From: Vibrio lentus
Lineage (GTDB): Bacteria; Pseudomonadota; Gammaproteobacteria; Enterobacterales; Vibrionaceae
Assembly (NCBI RefSeq): GCF_030409755.1
Contig: NZ_JAUFQE010000001.1
Span: forward strand, 124,001-188,000
Direction of reading: 5' to 3'
DNA length: 64,000 nt
The position numbers were made by a program, and so were the translations under genes. Below, piece after piece: positions 6,935-16,605 of this stretch. Numbering within the stretch: the first letter of the stretch is position 1; each line of letters starts with the position of its first letter. Below the pieces are notes generated by a model. It was given only the letters and a program-made list of their open reading frames with translations. It made no database searches and had not been told where the DNA came from.

Positions 6935-8158
6935 TTAACCCGCAGCAGCCTGCATGATGAGACCACAGATGTAGGCGCCGTATGTGCCTAGAGCGTAACC
7001 AAGTACCGCCATTAGGATACCTACCGGAGCTAATGCTGGGTGGAATGCTGCAGCTACGATAGGAGCCGATGCTGCACCGCCAACGTTAGCTTGGCTACCG
7101 ACAGCCATGAAGAACAGTGGTGCACGGATAAGCTTCGCCATCACAATCATTAGAATGGCATGGATAGTTAGCCATGTGATACCAATGAAGAAGTAGCCTG
7201 GGTTGTCTAAGATAGCCGTCACATCCATTTGCATACCGATGGTTGCAACTAGAATGTAGATAAACGCTGAACCTACCTTTGATGCGCCACTGTGCTCAAG
7301 ACTGCGTGTTGATTTGAAGCATGAAGCGATGAGCGCGAACGTTGTCACCATTACGATTAACCAGAAGAAGCCTGATGTAAGGCTGTATTTCGCAAGTTCT
7401 GGAGCGTTGGTCGAGATCCAAGGTGCGATTAGGTCACTGAATAAGTGAGCTAGGCCGGTAAGACCAAACGCAATACCCGTGATCTTCATGAGATCAGTTG
7501 TGGTCGTTGGGCGAGCGTTCTCTTCTTGGTATTTAGAAACCGTCTCTTTTAGCTCTTCAATAGATGAAGTATCTGCTTTCAACCATGCATCAATCTTCTT
7601 CTGACGACCTGCCATGATAAGTAACACGGCCATCCAAATGTTCGCACAGATAACATCAACCGTAATCATTGCAGAGAATAATTGGTCATCAACCTCGAAC
7701 ACTTCTTTCATTGCTGCTTGGTTTGCACCGCCGCCAATCCAAGAACCTGCCACAGTTGTAAGGCCACGCCATACATCGCCAGATACAAGATCAGGATTAA
7801 CTTGGTCGATGATTAGAATCGCTAAAGGCCCGCCAATGATAATGCCAACAGTACCAGTTAGGAACATGATGACGGCTTTAGAACCAAGGCCAAATATTTT
7901 ACGAAGATCTGCTGAGATGATCAGAAGAACGAGTGCACTCGGTAATAGGTAGCGACTTGCAACGAAGTATAGCTTTGAGTTTGACGCATCGATGATACCG
8001 AAGCTGTTCAGCAATGAGGGAACAAAGTAACAGAGCAATAGACCCGGAACGAACGAGTAGAATTTTTTCAGTGCGCTATTTTGGCTACTTTCCGTGATAA
8101 AAACACCGCCAAGAATAACAGCTAACATGCCCATTATTACAGCATCATTAGTAATCAT
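6935..8158 (-). CDS. DUF819 family integral membrane protein
   Basis: The 407-residue product has about ten to twelve hydrophobic segments across its length and matches the DUF819 (YjcL-like, PF05684) pattern. Recognisable parts are GSWIGGGANQAAMKEVF near residue 135 and GGAASAPIVAAAFHPALAPVG near residue 370. A central polar loop (about 205-235) is probably cytoplasmic. Family members are inner-membrane proteins whose substrate is not established; the paired glycine-rich segments resemble transporter repeats. The gene is alone, with over 500 bases of upstream DNA. Confidence 0.8.
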   Translation of the reverse strand: MITNDAVIMGMLAVILGGVFITESSQNSALKKFYSFVPGLLLCYFVPSLLNSFGIIDASNSKLYFVASRYLLPSALVLLIISADLRKIFGLGSKAVIMFLTGTVGIIIGGPLAILIIDQVNPDLVSGDVWRGLTTVAGSWIGGGANQAAMKEVFEVDDQLFSAMITVDVICANIWMAVLLIMAGRQKKIDAWLKADTSSIEELKETVSKYQEENARPTTTTDLMKITGIAFGLTGLAHLFSDLIAPWISTNAPELAKYSLTSGFFWLIVMVTTFALIASCFKSTRSLEHSGASKVGSAFIYILVATIGMQMDVTAILDNPGYFFIGITWLTIHAILMIVMAKLIRAPLFFMAVGSQANVGGAASAPIVAAAFHPALAPVGILMAVLGYALGTYGAYICGLIMQAAAG

Positions 8159-8684
8159 TATTATTATCTCCTTTAAGGTGAGCGCAACCGCCTCACTTTT
8201 TGAAGTGCAGGACTATACCGACAACTGGCATACGTTACAAATTGTAACGATAGACATACTTTGAAACGTTTGTGTTAATTTTTACGGTTTGAATTTGTGA
8301 ATGCTGAGCGTTAACTATTGGTTCTGTGAATGTTTTGATGGCAGCTTGTGAGGCGAGTTTAGATATATGCAATGTAATTCAAGCCTTAGAGAGTGGTCGC
8401 TATAAATCGACTCGATGTTCGAATGGTTAGATGGAGTGCATATATAGCCATTTTTATAGTGTGGTTTATGCAAGGGTGGAATGTTTCAATAATGTAAAAA
8501 ATGAATTCATTTTTGCTATGTGAGTAGAAATTAAAAATTATAGGTAGATCACATAAATGTTGTGGATTACCGATTCCAGCATCCGTTCTTCGTACAGATA
8601 GGGCACTTCGCGTGGGTTAGGCGAAGAAAAAGCGGCTTATAAGCCGCTTTTTGAATGGTTGCTTAACCTTGTATTTAGACTTGG
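8159..8684. other. Intergenic stretch upstream of the DUF819 gene
   Basis: About 525 bases with no ORF I can support. It must contain the promoter of the leftward DUF819 gene, and it ends in the terminator of the kefG-kefB operon. No riboswitch or sRNA pattern was recognised. Confidence 0.5.
8627..8652 (-). terminator. Terminator of the kefG-kefB operon
   Basis: Palindrome AAAAAGCGGCTTA / TAAGCCGCTTTTT, 32 bases after the kefB stop in the direction of transcription. The symmetric A/T flanks could work in both directions. Confidence 0.85.
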
Positions 8685-10610
8685 TTAGGATTGTTCTTCC
8701 TCAAAGCCGTCGGCATAACCTTTTGGCGGTGGTGTCCAACCTCGTTCTGAACGTGAGTGCTTGTCTGAACGGTCCTTCTTCATGTCTTCTTTCATTGCTT
8801 CTTCAAGGTGAATGAAGATTTGTCGGTAGTTGTTGTCGTAGCGTGGGTTCTCTTCAGCGTCAGACCAAGCTTGGTAGAGTTTTTCAGACTTACGGCTCTC
8901 AACACGTTGATACGTTGATTTTTGCTGTTCAACGAAGAATGGGTGGTGCCCTAAAGAACGTAAGGCTTCTGCGCCCATTTCGAGTGCCGAGTGGTACGTT
9001 TCTGAGACTACAGAATCTGCACCAGCTTCTCGTAGGCGGTAACTGTGACCACGGTCGAATGCACGCGCTAAGATTTTCACATTAGGGTAGGTGTGTTTAA
9101 CATACTTCACCAATTCAACGCTTGAGTCTTGGTTATCGATAGCGACGACAAGCATTGCCGCTTCTTCGATTCCTGCGGTATGCAATAAGTCATGACGAGT
9201 TGCATCACCAAAGTAAGATTTGATATTGATGGAGCGCAATAAATCGACTTGGTTAGCTTGGTGATCCAGAACCACAGTATTGACATCATTCGACACCAAT
9301 AAGCGGTTAACAATCTGACCGAATCGGCCAATACCAGCAATGATCACCGTACCCTTCTCTTCGATAGTATCGGCTTCTCGGTCGTTAGACTTTTGCTCGT
9401 AACGAGGAAGTATCACTTTATCAAATAGAATGAATAAGCCTGGTGTCAGGAACATTGAAAGAGCAACAACCAGCGACAGAGTTTGGACTATATCAGCAGG
9501 CAATACGTGGTTTTGAGCCGAGAAGCTAAGTAGTACAAAACCGAATTCACCGGCTTGCGCCAAGCTCAACGTAAACAACCATCGGTCACTATTTTTGATT
9601 TTAAAGATCAGCGCCAATGTAAATAACACCAAGGCTTTAAGTAGCATAACGCCAAGAGTGAGGCCAATTATCAAACCAAAGTCGTTGAATAGAACATCAA
9701 AGTTGATGCCCGCACCGACAGTAATGAAAAACAAGCCAAGCAGAAGCCCTTTAAACGGGTCGATATTAGACTCAAGTTCGTGGCGGAATTCACTGTTCGC
9801 TAAAACCACACCCGCAAGGAAGGTACCTAAAGCGGGTGACAGGCCGACTAGGCTCATCAGTGCCGCAATACCAATCACCAACATCAGTGCGGTTGCAGTA
9901 AAGATTTCACGTAGGCCTGAGCTCGCAACAAAGCGGAACAGTGGACGACTCAAGAAGTGTCCGCCGACCACAACAATCGCAATCGATGCAGTGATCACTA
10001 GGCCATAAGCCCAGCCGGGTAGGCCAGCAACCAGACTCAACTCTTCATGGTGATCAGAAGCCGAAGCTACTGCGCTTTGTGCAGCTTCGATTAATTCTGG
10101 CAACGCCAATAGAGGGATAAACGCCAACATAGGGATGACGGCAATATCTTGAAACAGTAAGACCGAGAAAGCATTCTTGCCGCCTTCTGTCTTGGAGAGC
10201 CCTTTCTCATTAAAGGTTTGGAGAACAATCGCGGTAGATGACAGTGCGAAGATCAAACCGATAGTCAGCGCGATCGTCCAAGGTTGTCCAAAGAACAGGG
10301 CAATCCCCATTACAATCGCGGTAGTACCACCAACTTGTAGGCCGCCGAGCCCCATAAGGCGGTTTCTCATTGCCCAAAGCATCTTCGGCTCAAGCTCAAG
10401 CCCGACCAAGAACAGCATCATCACCACACCGAATTCGGCAAAGTGTTGAATGGTCGTGGTCTCTTCACCCACTAAGCCGATGATTGGGCCAATCACCACA
10501 CCGGCAATCAGGTAACCAAGCACAGAGCCGAGGCCAAGCCTCTTGGCGATAGGGACGGCGATGACTGCCGCGAGCAAATAGATAAATGCTTGTAGAAAAT
10601 ATCCTGTCAT
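8685..10610 (-). CDS. kefB: Glutathione-gated K+/H+ antiporter KefB-type
   Basis: 641 residues, slightly longer than E. coli KefB/KefC. The N-terminal half is a CPA2 antiporter domain of about 12 membrane segments, with GYLIAGVVIGPIIG early and GEFGFVLLSFSAQ near residue 355. The C-terminal half is a Rossmann-type RCK/TrkA-N domain with IIAGIGRFGQIVNRLL (about 417-432). A hydrophilic tail of about 40 residues ends the protein. Such systems release K+ and acidify the cytoplasm to protect against electrophiles, gated by glutathione adducts. The upstream gene, three bases away, encodes the flavoprotein partner, the same order as kefG-kefB in E. coli. Choosing KefB over KefC rests on that partner. 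Confidence 0.88.
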   Translation of the reverse strand: MTGYFLQAFIYLLAAVIAVPIAKRLGLGSVLGYLIAGVVIGPIIGLVGEETTTIQHFAEFGVVMMLFLVGLELEPKMLWAMRNRLMGLGGLQVGGTTAIVMGIALFFGQPWTIALTIGLIFALSSTAIVLQTFNEKGLSKTEGGKNAFSVLLFQDIAVIPMLAFIPLLALPELIEAAQSAVASASDHHEELSLVAGLPGWAYGLVITASIAIVVVGGHFLSRPLFRFVASSGLREIFTATALMLVIGIAALMSLVGLSPALGTFLAGVVLANSEFRHELESNIDPFKGLLLGLFFITVGAGINFDVLFNDFGLIIGLTLGVMLLKALVLFTLALIFKIKNSDRWLFTLSLAQAGEFGFVLLSFSAQNHVLPADIVQTLSLVVALSMFLTPGLFILFDKVILPRYEQKSNDREADTIEEKGTVIIAGIGRFGQIVNRLLVSNDVNTVVLDHQANQVDLLRSINIKSYFGDATRHDLLHTAGIEEAAMLVVAIDNQDSSVELVKYVKHTYPNVKILARAFDRGHSYRLREAGADSVVSETYHSALEMGAEALRSLGHHPFFVEQQKSTYQRVESRKSEKLYQAWSDAEENPRYDNNYRQIFIHLEEAMKEDMKKDRSDKHSRSERGWTPPPKGYADGFEEEQS

Positions 10611-10613
10611 GAT

Positions 10614-11228
10614 CTAACCTCTGCTCATCATTTCATCGACGTAATGGTTTAGCTTTTCAGCCTTGCTTGCCTTTTTAAGGTCGACTTCGCCCGCAACAAA
10701 AGCCTCTAAAAGCGATTTGTAGCTATTTACGTGATCTTGAATTCGGCCTTCTTCTAACGCAGTCCGTGAACCAAACAAAGCCAATGGGGCCAAGTAGTTC
10801 ATGCCGCACAAAGACGCCGTTTGTTCGATCGGGTGAAGCAGTTCACGGATGGTGAAGTGGTTATAACCGTCAGTTTGATAAGCCTCTTTTTTGCCGCCAG
10901 CGGTGATACTGCATAACAAGCTTTTGCCTTGCAGTTCATTACCGTCGGTGCCGTAAGCAAATCCGTATTCTAGGACGAGGTCTTGCCACTCTTTAAGAAT
11001 CGCGGGTGTTGAGTACCAATATAGTGGGAATTGAAAAATGATGATGTCATGGTCCAACAGGCGTTTCTGTTCACGATCGATATTTATCTTGAAGGTCGGG
11101 TATTCAGCATAAAGATCGACACAAGTGACGCCTTCAATACGCTTGGCTTGCTCAAATAAGGGTTTGTTCGCTTCAGAGCGATGCTGAGAAGGGTGGGCGA
11201 ATAGCACCAAGACTCGATTTTTCGACAT
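10614..11228 (-). CDS. kefG: KefG-type NAD(P)H oxidoreductase, ancillary subunit of the K+ efflux system
   Basis: The ATG at 11228 is preceded by AGAGGG; an in-frame start at 11282 would add 18 unlikely residues. The 204-residue product has the flavodoxin-like NQO1/KefF fold: VLVLFAHPSQHRS at the N-terminus, FQFPLYWYSTPAILKEW in the middle, and a glycine-rich SITAGGKKEAY loop. It lies three bases before kefB on the same strand, so both are cotranscribed and probably translationally coupled. Family members are peripheral cytoplasmic proteins needed for full antiporter activity. Confidence 0.88.
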   Translation of the reverse strand: MSKNRVLVLFAHPSQHRSEANKPLFEQAKRIEGVTCVDLYAEYPTFKINIDREQKRLLDHDIIIFQFPLYWYSTPAILKEWQDLVLEYGFAYGTDGNELQGKSLLCSITAGGKKEAYQTDGYNHFTIRELLHPIEQTASLCGMNYLAPLALFGSRTALEEGRIQDHVNSYKSLLEAFVAGEVDLKKASKAEKLNHYVDEMMSRG

Positions 11229-11531
11229 ATAGCCCTCTTTGTCCATTAACGAATAATATTTATTGGAATTATAGATATACAATAATAGAAGAATGGTTGA
11301 ACAACAACGAATTAGCCCATACTTATCTAGTTAGAAGCGCGTGTTTTTAAGGACTTAATTATATAAAACACCCGTCAATTTGAGTATTTCCGGCACACGC
11401 AGCCGATGACTGAGTAAAACTAATTATTCGCTAATAATAAAAGCGAATAGGTGTACTTTATGTCACCGTTGAAGGCTAACGTAAATAATTCAATCACCCT
11501 ACATAGAACGACAATGAATAAAGGAAAAGGT

Positions 11532-12608
11532 ATGAGCACGAACTTGCGTCAACAATGTAATTTGCTGCTTTCTGGTCACTTCGATCCAACACCAGCCCAA
11601 ACCTTCGCACAAATGGCTGAATGGTGCGAAACACATGATGTGGCGCACGACACCTACGGTGATGGCGAGTTTATCGAGAGCTTTGAAAATAAGGTCGCAG
11701 AGCTGCTTGGTTATGAAGCCGCCGTGTTTGTGATTACCGGCACCATGAACCAACCCACAGCATTAGAAATTGCCTGCCAAGAGAAAAGAAACCCAGTAGT
11801 AGCGATGCATGAATCCAGCCATATTATGCGCCATGAACGCCAAGGGTATCAGCTCCAGAACCGTTTCAATGTACTTCCGGTTGGTAATGTATTTCGCACT
11901 TGGAATGTCGATGACTTAAAGGCTTGGCCTGATGAGATTGCCGCGGCATTGTATGAACTACCGATGCGAGAGATTGGTGGTCAGCTGCCTGAGTGGGAAG
12001 AGCTTGAAGCAATAAAGCAGTACTGCAAAGAACAATCGATTCATCTGCATATGGATGGTGCTCGTTTGTGGGAGTGCGGCGCGTATTATCAAAAGCCATA
12101 TAGCGAGATTGCTAAGGGGTTCGATACAGCTTATGTTTCGCTCTACAAAGGGTTAAACGGTCTTGGGGGGTCACTCCTACTAGGTGATAAGGCTTTCGTA
12201 GCAAAAGCTTCGGCATGGATGAAGCGTCAGGGCGGAAATGTTTATCATCGCACGCCTTACGTGGTTTCGGCAGCAATGCAGTTTGATCAACGGATTGAGT
12301 TGATGCCAGCATTGTATGAGCGTACCAAGCAAATCTATCAAATCTTACAAGATTACCCGCAGTTCAAAGTGAACCCGCAGCAACCCCAAGTAAACATGCT
12401 TCACCTCTATTTACCGGTGAGTTTTGAGGATGGCATTATCCTGCGCGACAATATAGCTAAGAAGCACAAGGTTTGGATAGGAAACCCAGCGATCAGCGAA
12501 CTGCCAACCCAATGTAAGATTGAATGGTATGTGGGTGATAACTTACTAAACTTGCCAGATCATGAGCTGATCGACATTCTAGACTTTATTAACGAAGAGC
12601 TGATTTAA
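11532..12608 (+). CDS. PLP-dependent threonine-aldolase-family lyase
   Basis: The ATG at 11532 follows AAAGGAAAAGGT; earlier in-frame starts at 11451 and 11514 lack good sites. The 358-residue protein matches the beta-eliminating lyase family (PF01212), which includes low-specificity threonine aldolases. Landmarks are THDVAHDTYGDGEF, HESSHIMRHE, the cofactor aspartate in HLHMDGARLWE, and the Schiff-base lysine in VSLYKGLNGLGG. The core sequence differs enough from LtaE that the exact substrate is uncertain; cleavage of a beta-hydroxy amino acid to glycine and an aldehyde is the likely reaction. It is divergent from kefG. Confidence 0.78.
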   Translation: MSTNLRQQCNLLLSGHFDPTPAQTFAQMAEWCETHDVAHDTYGDGEFIESFENKVAELLGYEAAVFVITGTMNQPTALEIACQEKRNPVVAMHESSHIMRHERQGYQLQNRFNVLPVGNVFRTWNVDDLKAWPDEIAAALYELPMREIGGQLPEWEELEAIKQYCKEQSIHLHMDGARLWECGAYYQKPYSEIAKGFDTAYVSLYKGLNGLGGSLLLGDKAFVAKASAWMKRQGGNVYHRTPYVVSAAMQFDQRIELMPALYERTKQIYQILQDYPQFKVNPQQPQVNMLHLYLPVSFEDGIILRDNIAKKHKVWIGNPAISELPTQCKIEWYVGDNLLNLPDHELIDILDFINEELI

Positions 12609-12673
12609 TTAACTAAGAGTTGATTTGATCGTAGAAGAGTTGAATTGATTACAGCAGAAGTGAGTTAACTGAA

Positions 12674-12707
12674 ATGAATACAGGAATTGTTTTCTGTATT
12701 CATTTTT
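12674..12707 (+). terminator. Terminator after the aldolase-family gene
   Basis: 10-bp stem ATGAATACAG / CTGTATTCAT with a 10-base loop and five T on the + strand, 65 bases after the stop. Confidence 0.8.
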
Positions 12708-12732
12708 ACGCCGATAGGATGGCGGGGGCTCG

Positions 12733-12858
12733 TTACATGTATTGGTTGATGTACACGTCGACTAAAAACATGAATACAGGCACTGTGCTGAGAAGTCCGA
12801 AGAAGACGATTGGCACCCAGTTTTTCATTTTCTTTTTAGGTTGCTCAGTGTTGTTCAT
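12733..12858 (-). CDS. Small single-pass membrane protein (41 aa)
   Basis: A 41-codon frame starting MNNTEQPKKKMKNW, followed by a hydrophobic stretch of about 20 residues (VPIVFFGLLSTVPVFMFLVD) and a short tail. An AAGG element lies upstream. The lysine-rich N-terminus before the membrane segment suggests that the N-terminus is inside. The layout resembles other tiny bacterial membrane proteins that help larger complexes, but I recognise no family. It lies in an otherwise unexplained gap between a terminator and yccF. Confidence 0.6.
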   Translation of the reverse strand: MNNTEQPKKKMKNWVPIVFFGLLSTVPVFMFLVDVYINQYM

Positions 12859-13105
12859 AAATTCGGCCTTAAATTAGTTGTTGTAGCTGTTTAGCTTTGT
12901 GATACTAAAAATCTACGAACATGGTATCAAATAAAATCGATGATCCCTATGCGGATTTGGCGTTTCGTGGTGTGTATCAATCACAGAAAATGTAGGCGAT
13001 TCATAAGCGGTTCATAAAGACTCAATAATAATGAACCAATTAGAACAAGTATTGCCTTATTCGGCATATGAAATAAACAGCATTCAAAGATTTGGAGAAG
13101 ACAAC

Positions 13106-13540
13106 ATGAGAACAATAGGAAACATCATTTGGTTTCTATTTGGTGGCGTATTTATGGGATTGGCATGGTGGTTCTTCGGACTGCTCGCATTCCTCACCAT
13201 CGTTGGGATTCCATGGGGTAGAGCGTGTTTTGTAATGGGTAACTTCTCATTCTTCCCATTTGGTCAAGAAGCGATTTCACGTGATGAATTGACCAATGAA
13301 ACTGACATCGGTACCAGCCCGCTTGGTCTGATTGGTAACATCATTTGGTTCTTATTTGCTGGAATCTGGTTGGCGATTGGTCACATCATGTCAGCAGTAG
13401 CGTGTTTCATTACTATCATCGGTATTCCGTTTGCGATTCAGCACCTTAAGCTCGCGGTTATCTCATTGGCGCCAATCGGTAAAACGGTCGTCGACAAGCG
13501 TGAAGCAGAAGCGGCACGAGTAAGAAACTACAAAGGTTAA
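13106..13540 (+). CDS. yccF: YccF-family inner membrane protein
   Basis: The ATG at 13106 with GGAGAAG upstream gives 144 residues, like E. coli YccF (148); an in-frame start at 13031 would add an unsupported 25. It contains two copies of the YccF domain (DUF307), each starting GNIIWFLF and followed by a hydrophobic segment and a GIPW/GIPF turn (around residues 5-60 and 75-130). The function of YccF is not established. It is a single gene with its own terminator. Confidence 0.88.
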   Translation: MRTIGNIIWFLFGGVFMGLAWWFFGLLAFLTIVGIPWGRACFVMGNFSFFPFGQEAISRDELTNETDIGTSPLGLIGNIIWFLFAGIWLAIGHIMSAVACFITIIGIPFAIQHLKLAVISLAPIGKTVVDKREAEAARVRNYKG

Positions 13541-13570
13541 TATTACAGATTAAGCTTTATATAGAACTGA

Positions 13571-13598
13571 AAAAGCACATCACATGATGTGCTTTTTT
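13571..13598. terminator. Terminator after yccF
   Basis: 12-bp stem AAAAGCACATCA / TGATGTGCTTTT with further T, lying between yccF and the convergent gene at 13660. It may serve both. Confidence 0.85.
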
Positions 13599-13659
13599 GT
13601 GTCTCGTTTCCTATCTAACGATGCCCAAATCTCACAAACACTCACTAGATACTGTTCCA

Positions 13660-14583
13660 CTAGACATTGTTGAACAAGACTTCAAGCCTAAGGGTGATGT
13701 TGGCTTCTTCGGTATGTTTTTCATAGGGCTCTCGTTCCCATTGATAGTGCGGAATCAATTCGTAGAACAACCACTCTTTCCAAACGTTTTCTCGGTAGGT
13801 TATCGACACTTGTGAATATTCGTAGTGGTTATATGGTTCGCTGGTTGCTGTGATAGTGGCGCTGTATTGCAGAGCTTGGTCTTGAGAAAGGTAGTGATAC
13901 AAAGTTAGCCCCGTACCGTACTCCCAGCCTTTAAGATTGTCGTTATAACCTGCAAAGTTCGACCATCGTGCTAAAAAGTCATCACTCAAAGAAAGATCAA
14001 AATCGATATCGGTGATCTCTCCGGTTTCTTGCTTTTCTTGATACACACGTTGGGTCAACCTGAATACGGCATCGGTGGTGAGAGGGTAGGTAAAGCGATA
14101 ACGAGCTTCAATACGTGGGCGCAGTGTCGCTTTAATGTTGAAGCTACTGTAACCCTTGGCATAAGCATCGTAACGTAGGCCGAGTGCGCTCTCTAATTCC
14201 TCTGAATCTTGTGGAAAGAAATCCAAGAACTCTTCATCGCCAACCGATTCATAGATTAACTTCAAGCGCTTACTGACAAAGGGCAAGTGCAAGCGTGCGT
14301 TGAGCTTGGTTGAGTAATCTACATCGCCACCTTCTGAATAGATAAAATCGTTGTACCAACGGACAGAAGTGCCCGCTCGAGCATCTTCGGTAATGCGGTC
14401 ATCGACAAAGAAACTGTCAAACCATAATGCGGGTTGGCAAAATTTACTGTTCAGGTAGTGGTAGGCCTTTTCGACTGGGGCGTCTTCTAACGGTTGACTG
14501 TGACACTCATTTTGTTCCTCTGCTTGAGCGGAGTGGGCAACGAGTGAAGCTAATAATGAAGTGCTAACTATCCAACGACTCAA
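13660..14583 (-). CDS. Exported protein of unknown function, beta-barrel-like
   Basis: 307 residues with a signal peptide (MSRWIVSTSLLASLVAHSAQA). Two cysteines occur in the first 50 residues of the mature protein (NECHS, KFCQP). The rest is rich in alternating strands and aromatic residues (ARYRFTYPL, LTLYHYLSQ, LFYELIPHYQWERE) and ends in ITLRLEVLFNN, consistent with an outer membrane or periplasmic beta structure. I do not recognise the family. It is transcribed alone, convergent with yccF. Confidence 0.65.
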   Translation of the reverse strand: MSRWIVSTSLLASLVAHSAQAEEQNECHSQPLEDAPVEKAYHYLNSKFCQPALWFDSFFVDDRITEDARAGTSVRWYNDFIYSEGGDVDYSTKLNARLHLPFVSKRLKLIYESVGDEEFLDFFPQDSEELESALGLRYDAYAKGYSSFNIKATLRPRIEARYRFTYPLTTDAVFRLTQRVYQEKQETGEITDIDFDLSLSDDFLARWSNFAGYNDNLKGWEYGTGLTLYHYLSQDQALQYSATITATSEPYNHYEYSQVSITYRENVWKEWLFYELIPHYQWEREPYEKHTEEANITLRLEVLFNNV

Positions 14584-14730
14584 TGGAACCTGTTTGTCAT
14601 TCTATATATCAATAGTTTGACTATAACCAAGCGATCGCAACAATGCGACTTTTTAGTGGTGAGTCGCTATTGATTAGCGGCTCTTGGGAGTAGGGAAGAG
14701 AAATATTTGAAAGGGATTGGACAGATAAAA

Positions 14731-14755
14731 AACGGGCTCAGAAGGTGAGCCCGTT
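14731..14755 (-). terminator. Terminator of the iron alcohol dehydrogenase gene
   Basis: 10-bp stem AACGGGCTCA / TGAGCCCGTT with a 5-base loop. On the - strand it is followed by TTTTTT, so it ends the leftward yiaY transcript 64 bases after its stop. Confidence 0.85.
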
Positions 14756-14818
14756 TGTGTTAGCTGTTTATTTTTAGCAAGAGCCGCATGTTTCTAGCTC
14801 GAATAACTTGTCGCTAGA

Positions 14819-15967
14819 TTACATTGCCGCTTCGAAGATCGCTGAGATTTCTTCGTGAGTCGCTTGTTTAGGGTTAGTGAAACCACAAGCGTCTTTTAGT
14901 GCGTTGTCAGACAAAGTCGGGATGTCTTCTAGTTTAGCACCCAGTTGCGCGATACCCGTTGGGATGTTCACGTCATTTGCTAGTTGAACAATCGCATTGA
15001 TAGCGGCTTCTGCGCCTTGCTCTGCAGTCATGCCTTCAACATTCACACCCATTGCTTTTGCAACATCACGTAGACGCTCTGGACAAACTTGCGCGTTGTA
15101 GCGTTGAACGTGTGGTAGCAAGATAGCGTTACATACACCGTGTGGAAGGTCGTAGAACCCACCCAATTGGTGCGCCATTGCATGAACATAGCCAAGAGAA
15201 GCGTTGTTGAATGCCATGCCAGCCATGAACTGTGCGTAAGCCATTTGCTCACGAGCTTCAATGTCTTCACCGTGTGCTACGGCTGTTCTAAGGTGTGCTT
15301 GCACAAGTTCAATTGCTTTAATCGCTACTGCGTCTGTGATTGGCGTTGCTGCGATAGAAACGTAAGCTTCGATTGCGTGTGTCAACGCATCCATGCCAGT
15401 TGCAGCCGTTAATGATGCAGGTTTAGCAAGCATCAACTCAGGATCGTTTACTGAGATAAGTGGTGTTGTGTGCTTATCAACGATAGCCATTTTAATGTGA
15501 CGAGCTTCGTCAGTAATGATGCAGAAACGCGTCATTTCAGAAGCTGTACCAGCCGTGGTGTTGATAGCAATTAGAGGCATCATTGGCTTTTCAGACTGGT
15601 CAACGCCTTCGTAATCAGCAATCTTGCCGCCGTTAGAAGCAACTAACGCGATACCTTTTGCACAGTCGTGTGGAGAACCGCCACCCAGTGAAACAACGAA
15701 ATCACAATCATTGTCAGTCAGTAATTCAAGACCATCGTTCACGTTCGTGATGGTTGGGTTTGGTTGAGTGCCGTCGAATACAACTGCGTCCACGCCGCGT
15801 TGGCTAAGTAGGTCTTGTACCTGTTTAACCACACCAATTTGGTTAAGGATCTTATCCGTTACGATCAGACCTTTTTTGAAGCCTTGAGACTGAATGCTAT
15901 CAGCAGCATCTTTCAAACAGCCAGTACCCATGAAGTTGATTGTAGGGATGTAAAATGCAGTAGACAT
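14819..15967 (-). CDS. yiaY: Iron-containing alcohol dehydrogenase (YiaY/AdhB type)
   Basis: 382 residues, the normal length. The NAD-binding part has [16 protein letters not shown] (about 92-107) and [13 protein letters not shown]. The metal site is visible as D and H in [14 protein letters not shown] and the histidines in [16 protein letters not shown]. Family members oxidise or form short alcohols with an iron cofactor in the cytoplasm; YiaY itself has been linked to threonine oxidation. It is the only gene in its unit, with about 240 bases upstream. Confidence 0.9.
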   Translation of the reverse strand: MSTAFYIPTINFMGTGCLKDAADSIQSQGFKKGLIVTDKILNQIGVVKQVQDLLSQRGVDAVVFDGTQPNPTITNVNDGLELLTDNDCDFVVSLGGGSPHDCAKGIALVASNGGKIADYEGVDQSEKPMMPLIAINTTAGTASEMTRFCIITDEARHIKMAIVDKHTTPLISVNDPELMLAKPASLTAATGMDALTHAIEAYVSIAATPITDAVAIKAIELVQAHLRTAVAHGEDIEAREQMAYAQFMAGMAFNNASLGYVHAMAHQLGGFYDLPHGVCNAILLPHVQRYNAQVCPERLRDVAKAMGVNVEGMTAEQGAEAAINAIVQLANDVNIPTGIAQLGAKLEDIPTLSDNALKDACGFTNPKQATHEEISAIFEAAM

Positions 15968-16206
15968 TGGAAAACTCCGTTAATTATGATTTTTTAATTT
16001 CCTACATGTTGTCGGCAATCAACTGGTCGACCATTGATCTGGAACAACTTTGATTCCGAACTACCACTTTGTGATTATGCGTTGTGATAGGGCTCATATA
16101 GCAATCGTTTTTATGGTTTTCTTATGTGTTTATTGTCAGTAATGGAAAGCGAACGATTGATTGATTTAAGAACAGAATGGCGTTCCATAGTCATGAAAAG
16201 TAAAGG

Positions 16207-16392
16207 CTATTCACTCAACGTCGGTTCAAGTTCAGTTTGTGTCGATGGTTTGCGTGAGTCATCGTTAGCTCCAATTTGTGGTTGTTGAGACTCATCGGTA
16301 TCTAAGGCGTCAGAGGTGTCTTCTGGTTCTTCATCATAATACTTAACAAGGAATGGGGTGAGCATGACGGATGACGGTAAGAAGTGCTTCAT
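16207..16392 (-). CDS. Small hypothetical protein (61 aa)
   Basis: The frame starts MKHFLPSSVMLTPFLVKYY and continues with an acidic, serine-rich, probably disordered tail ending in LEPTLSE. The start is supported by a strong GGGAGG site four bases upstream, which is why I keep it. No family recognised. Confidence 0.5.
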   Translation of the reverse strand: MKHFLPSSVMLTPFLVKYYDEEPEDTSDALDTDESQQPQIGANDDSRKPSTQTELEPTLSE

Positions 16393-16605
16393 GGTACCTC
16401 CCGGTACTTAAGTGTATTTCTTGTATGGTATTGGTTTAATATGTGACAAAATTTGCGATACATCATGACTTGTTGCTTGTTTTCTATAAATTCTTAGAAC
16501 TATATTCAGGCTCACAAAAATGATAGTAGAATGCACATCTGGCCTTTGAGGCAATGAGAAAATAAATACAAGCACTGCTCAACCGCGCGAATAATAGGAC
16601 ATAAA

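Noticed and set aside
13597..13815. Plus-strand frame over the 3' end of the 13660-14583 gene
   Set aside because: It overlaps a well-formed exported-protein gene on the other strand and has no start site of its own.
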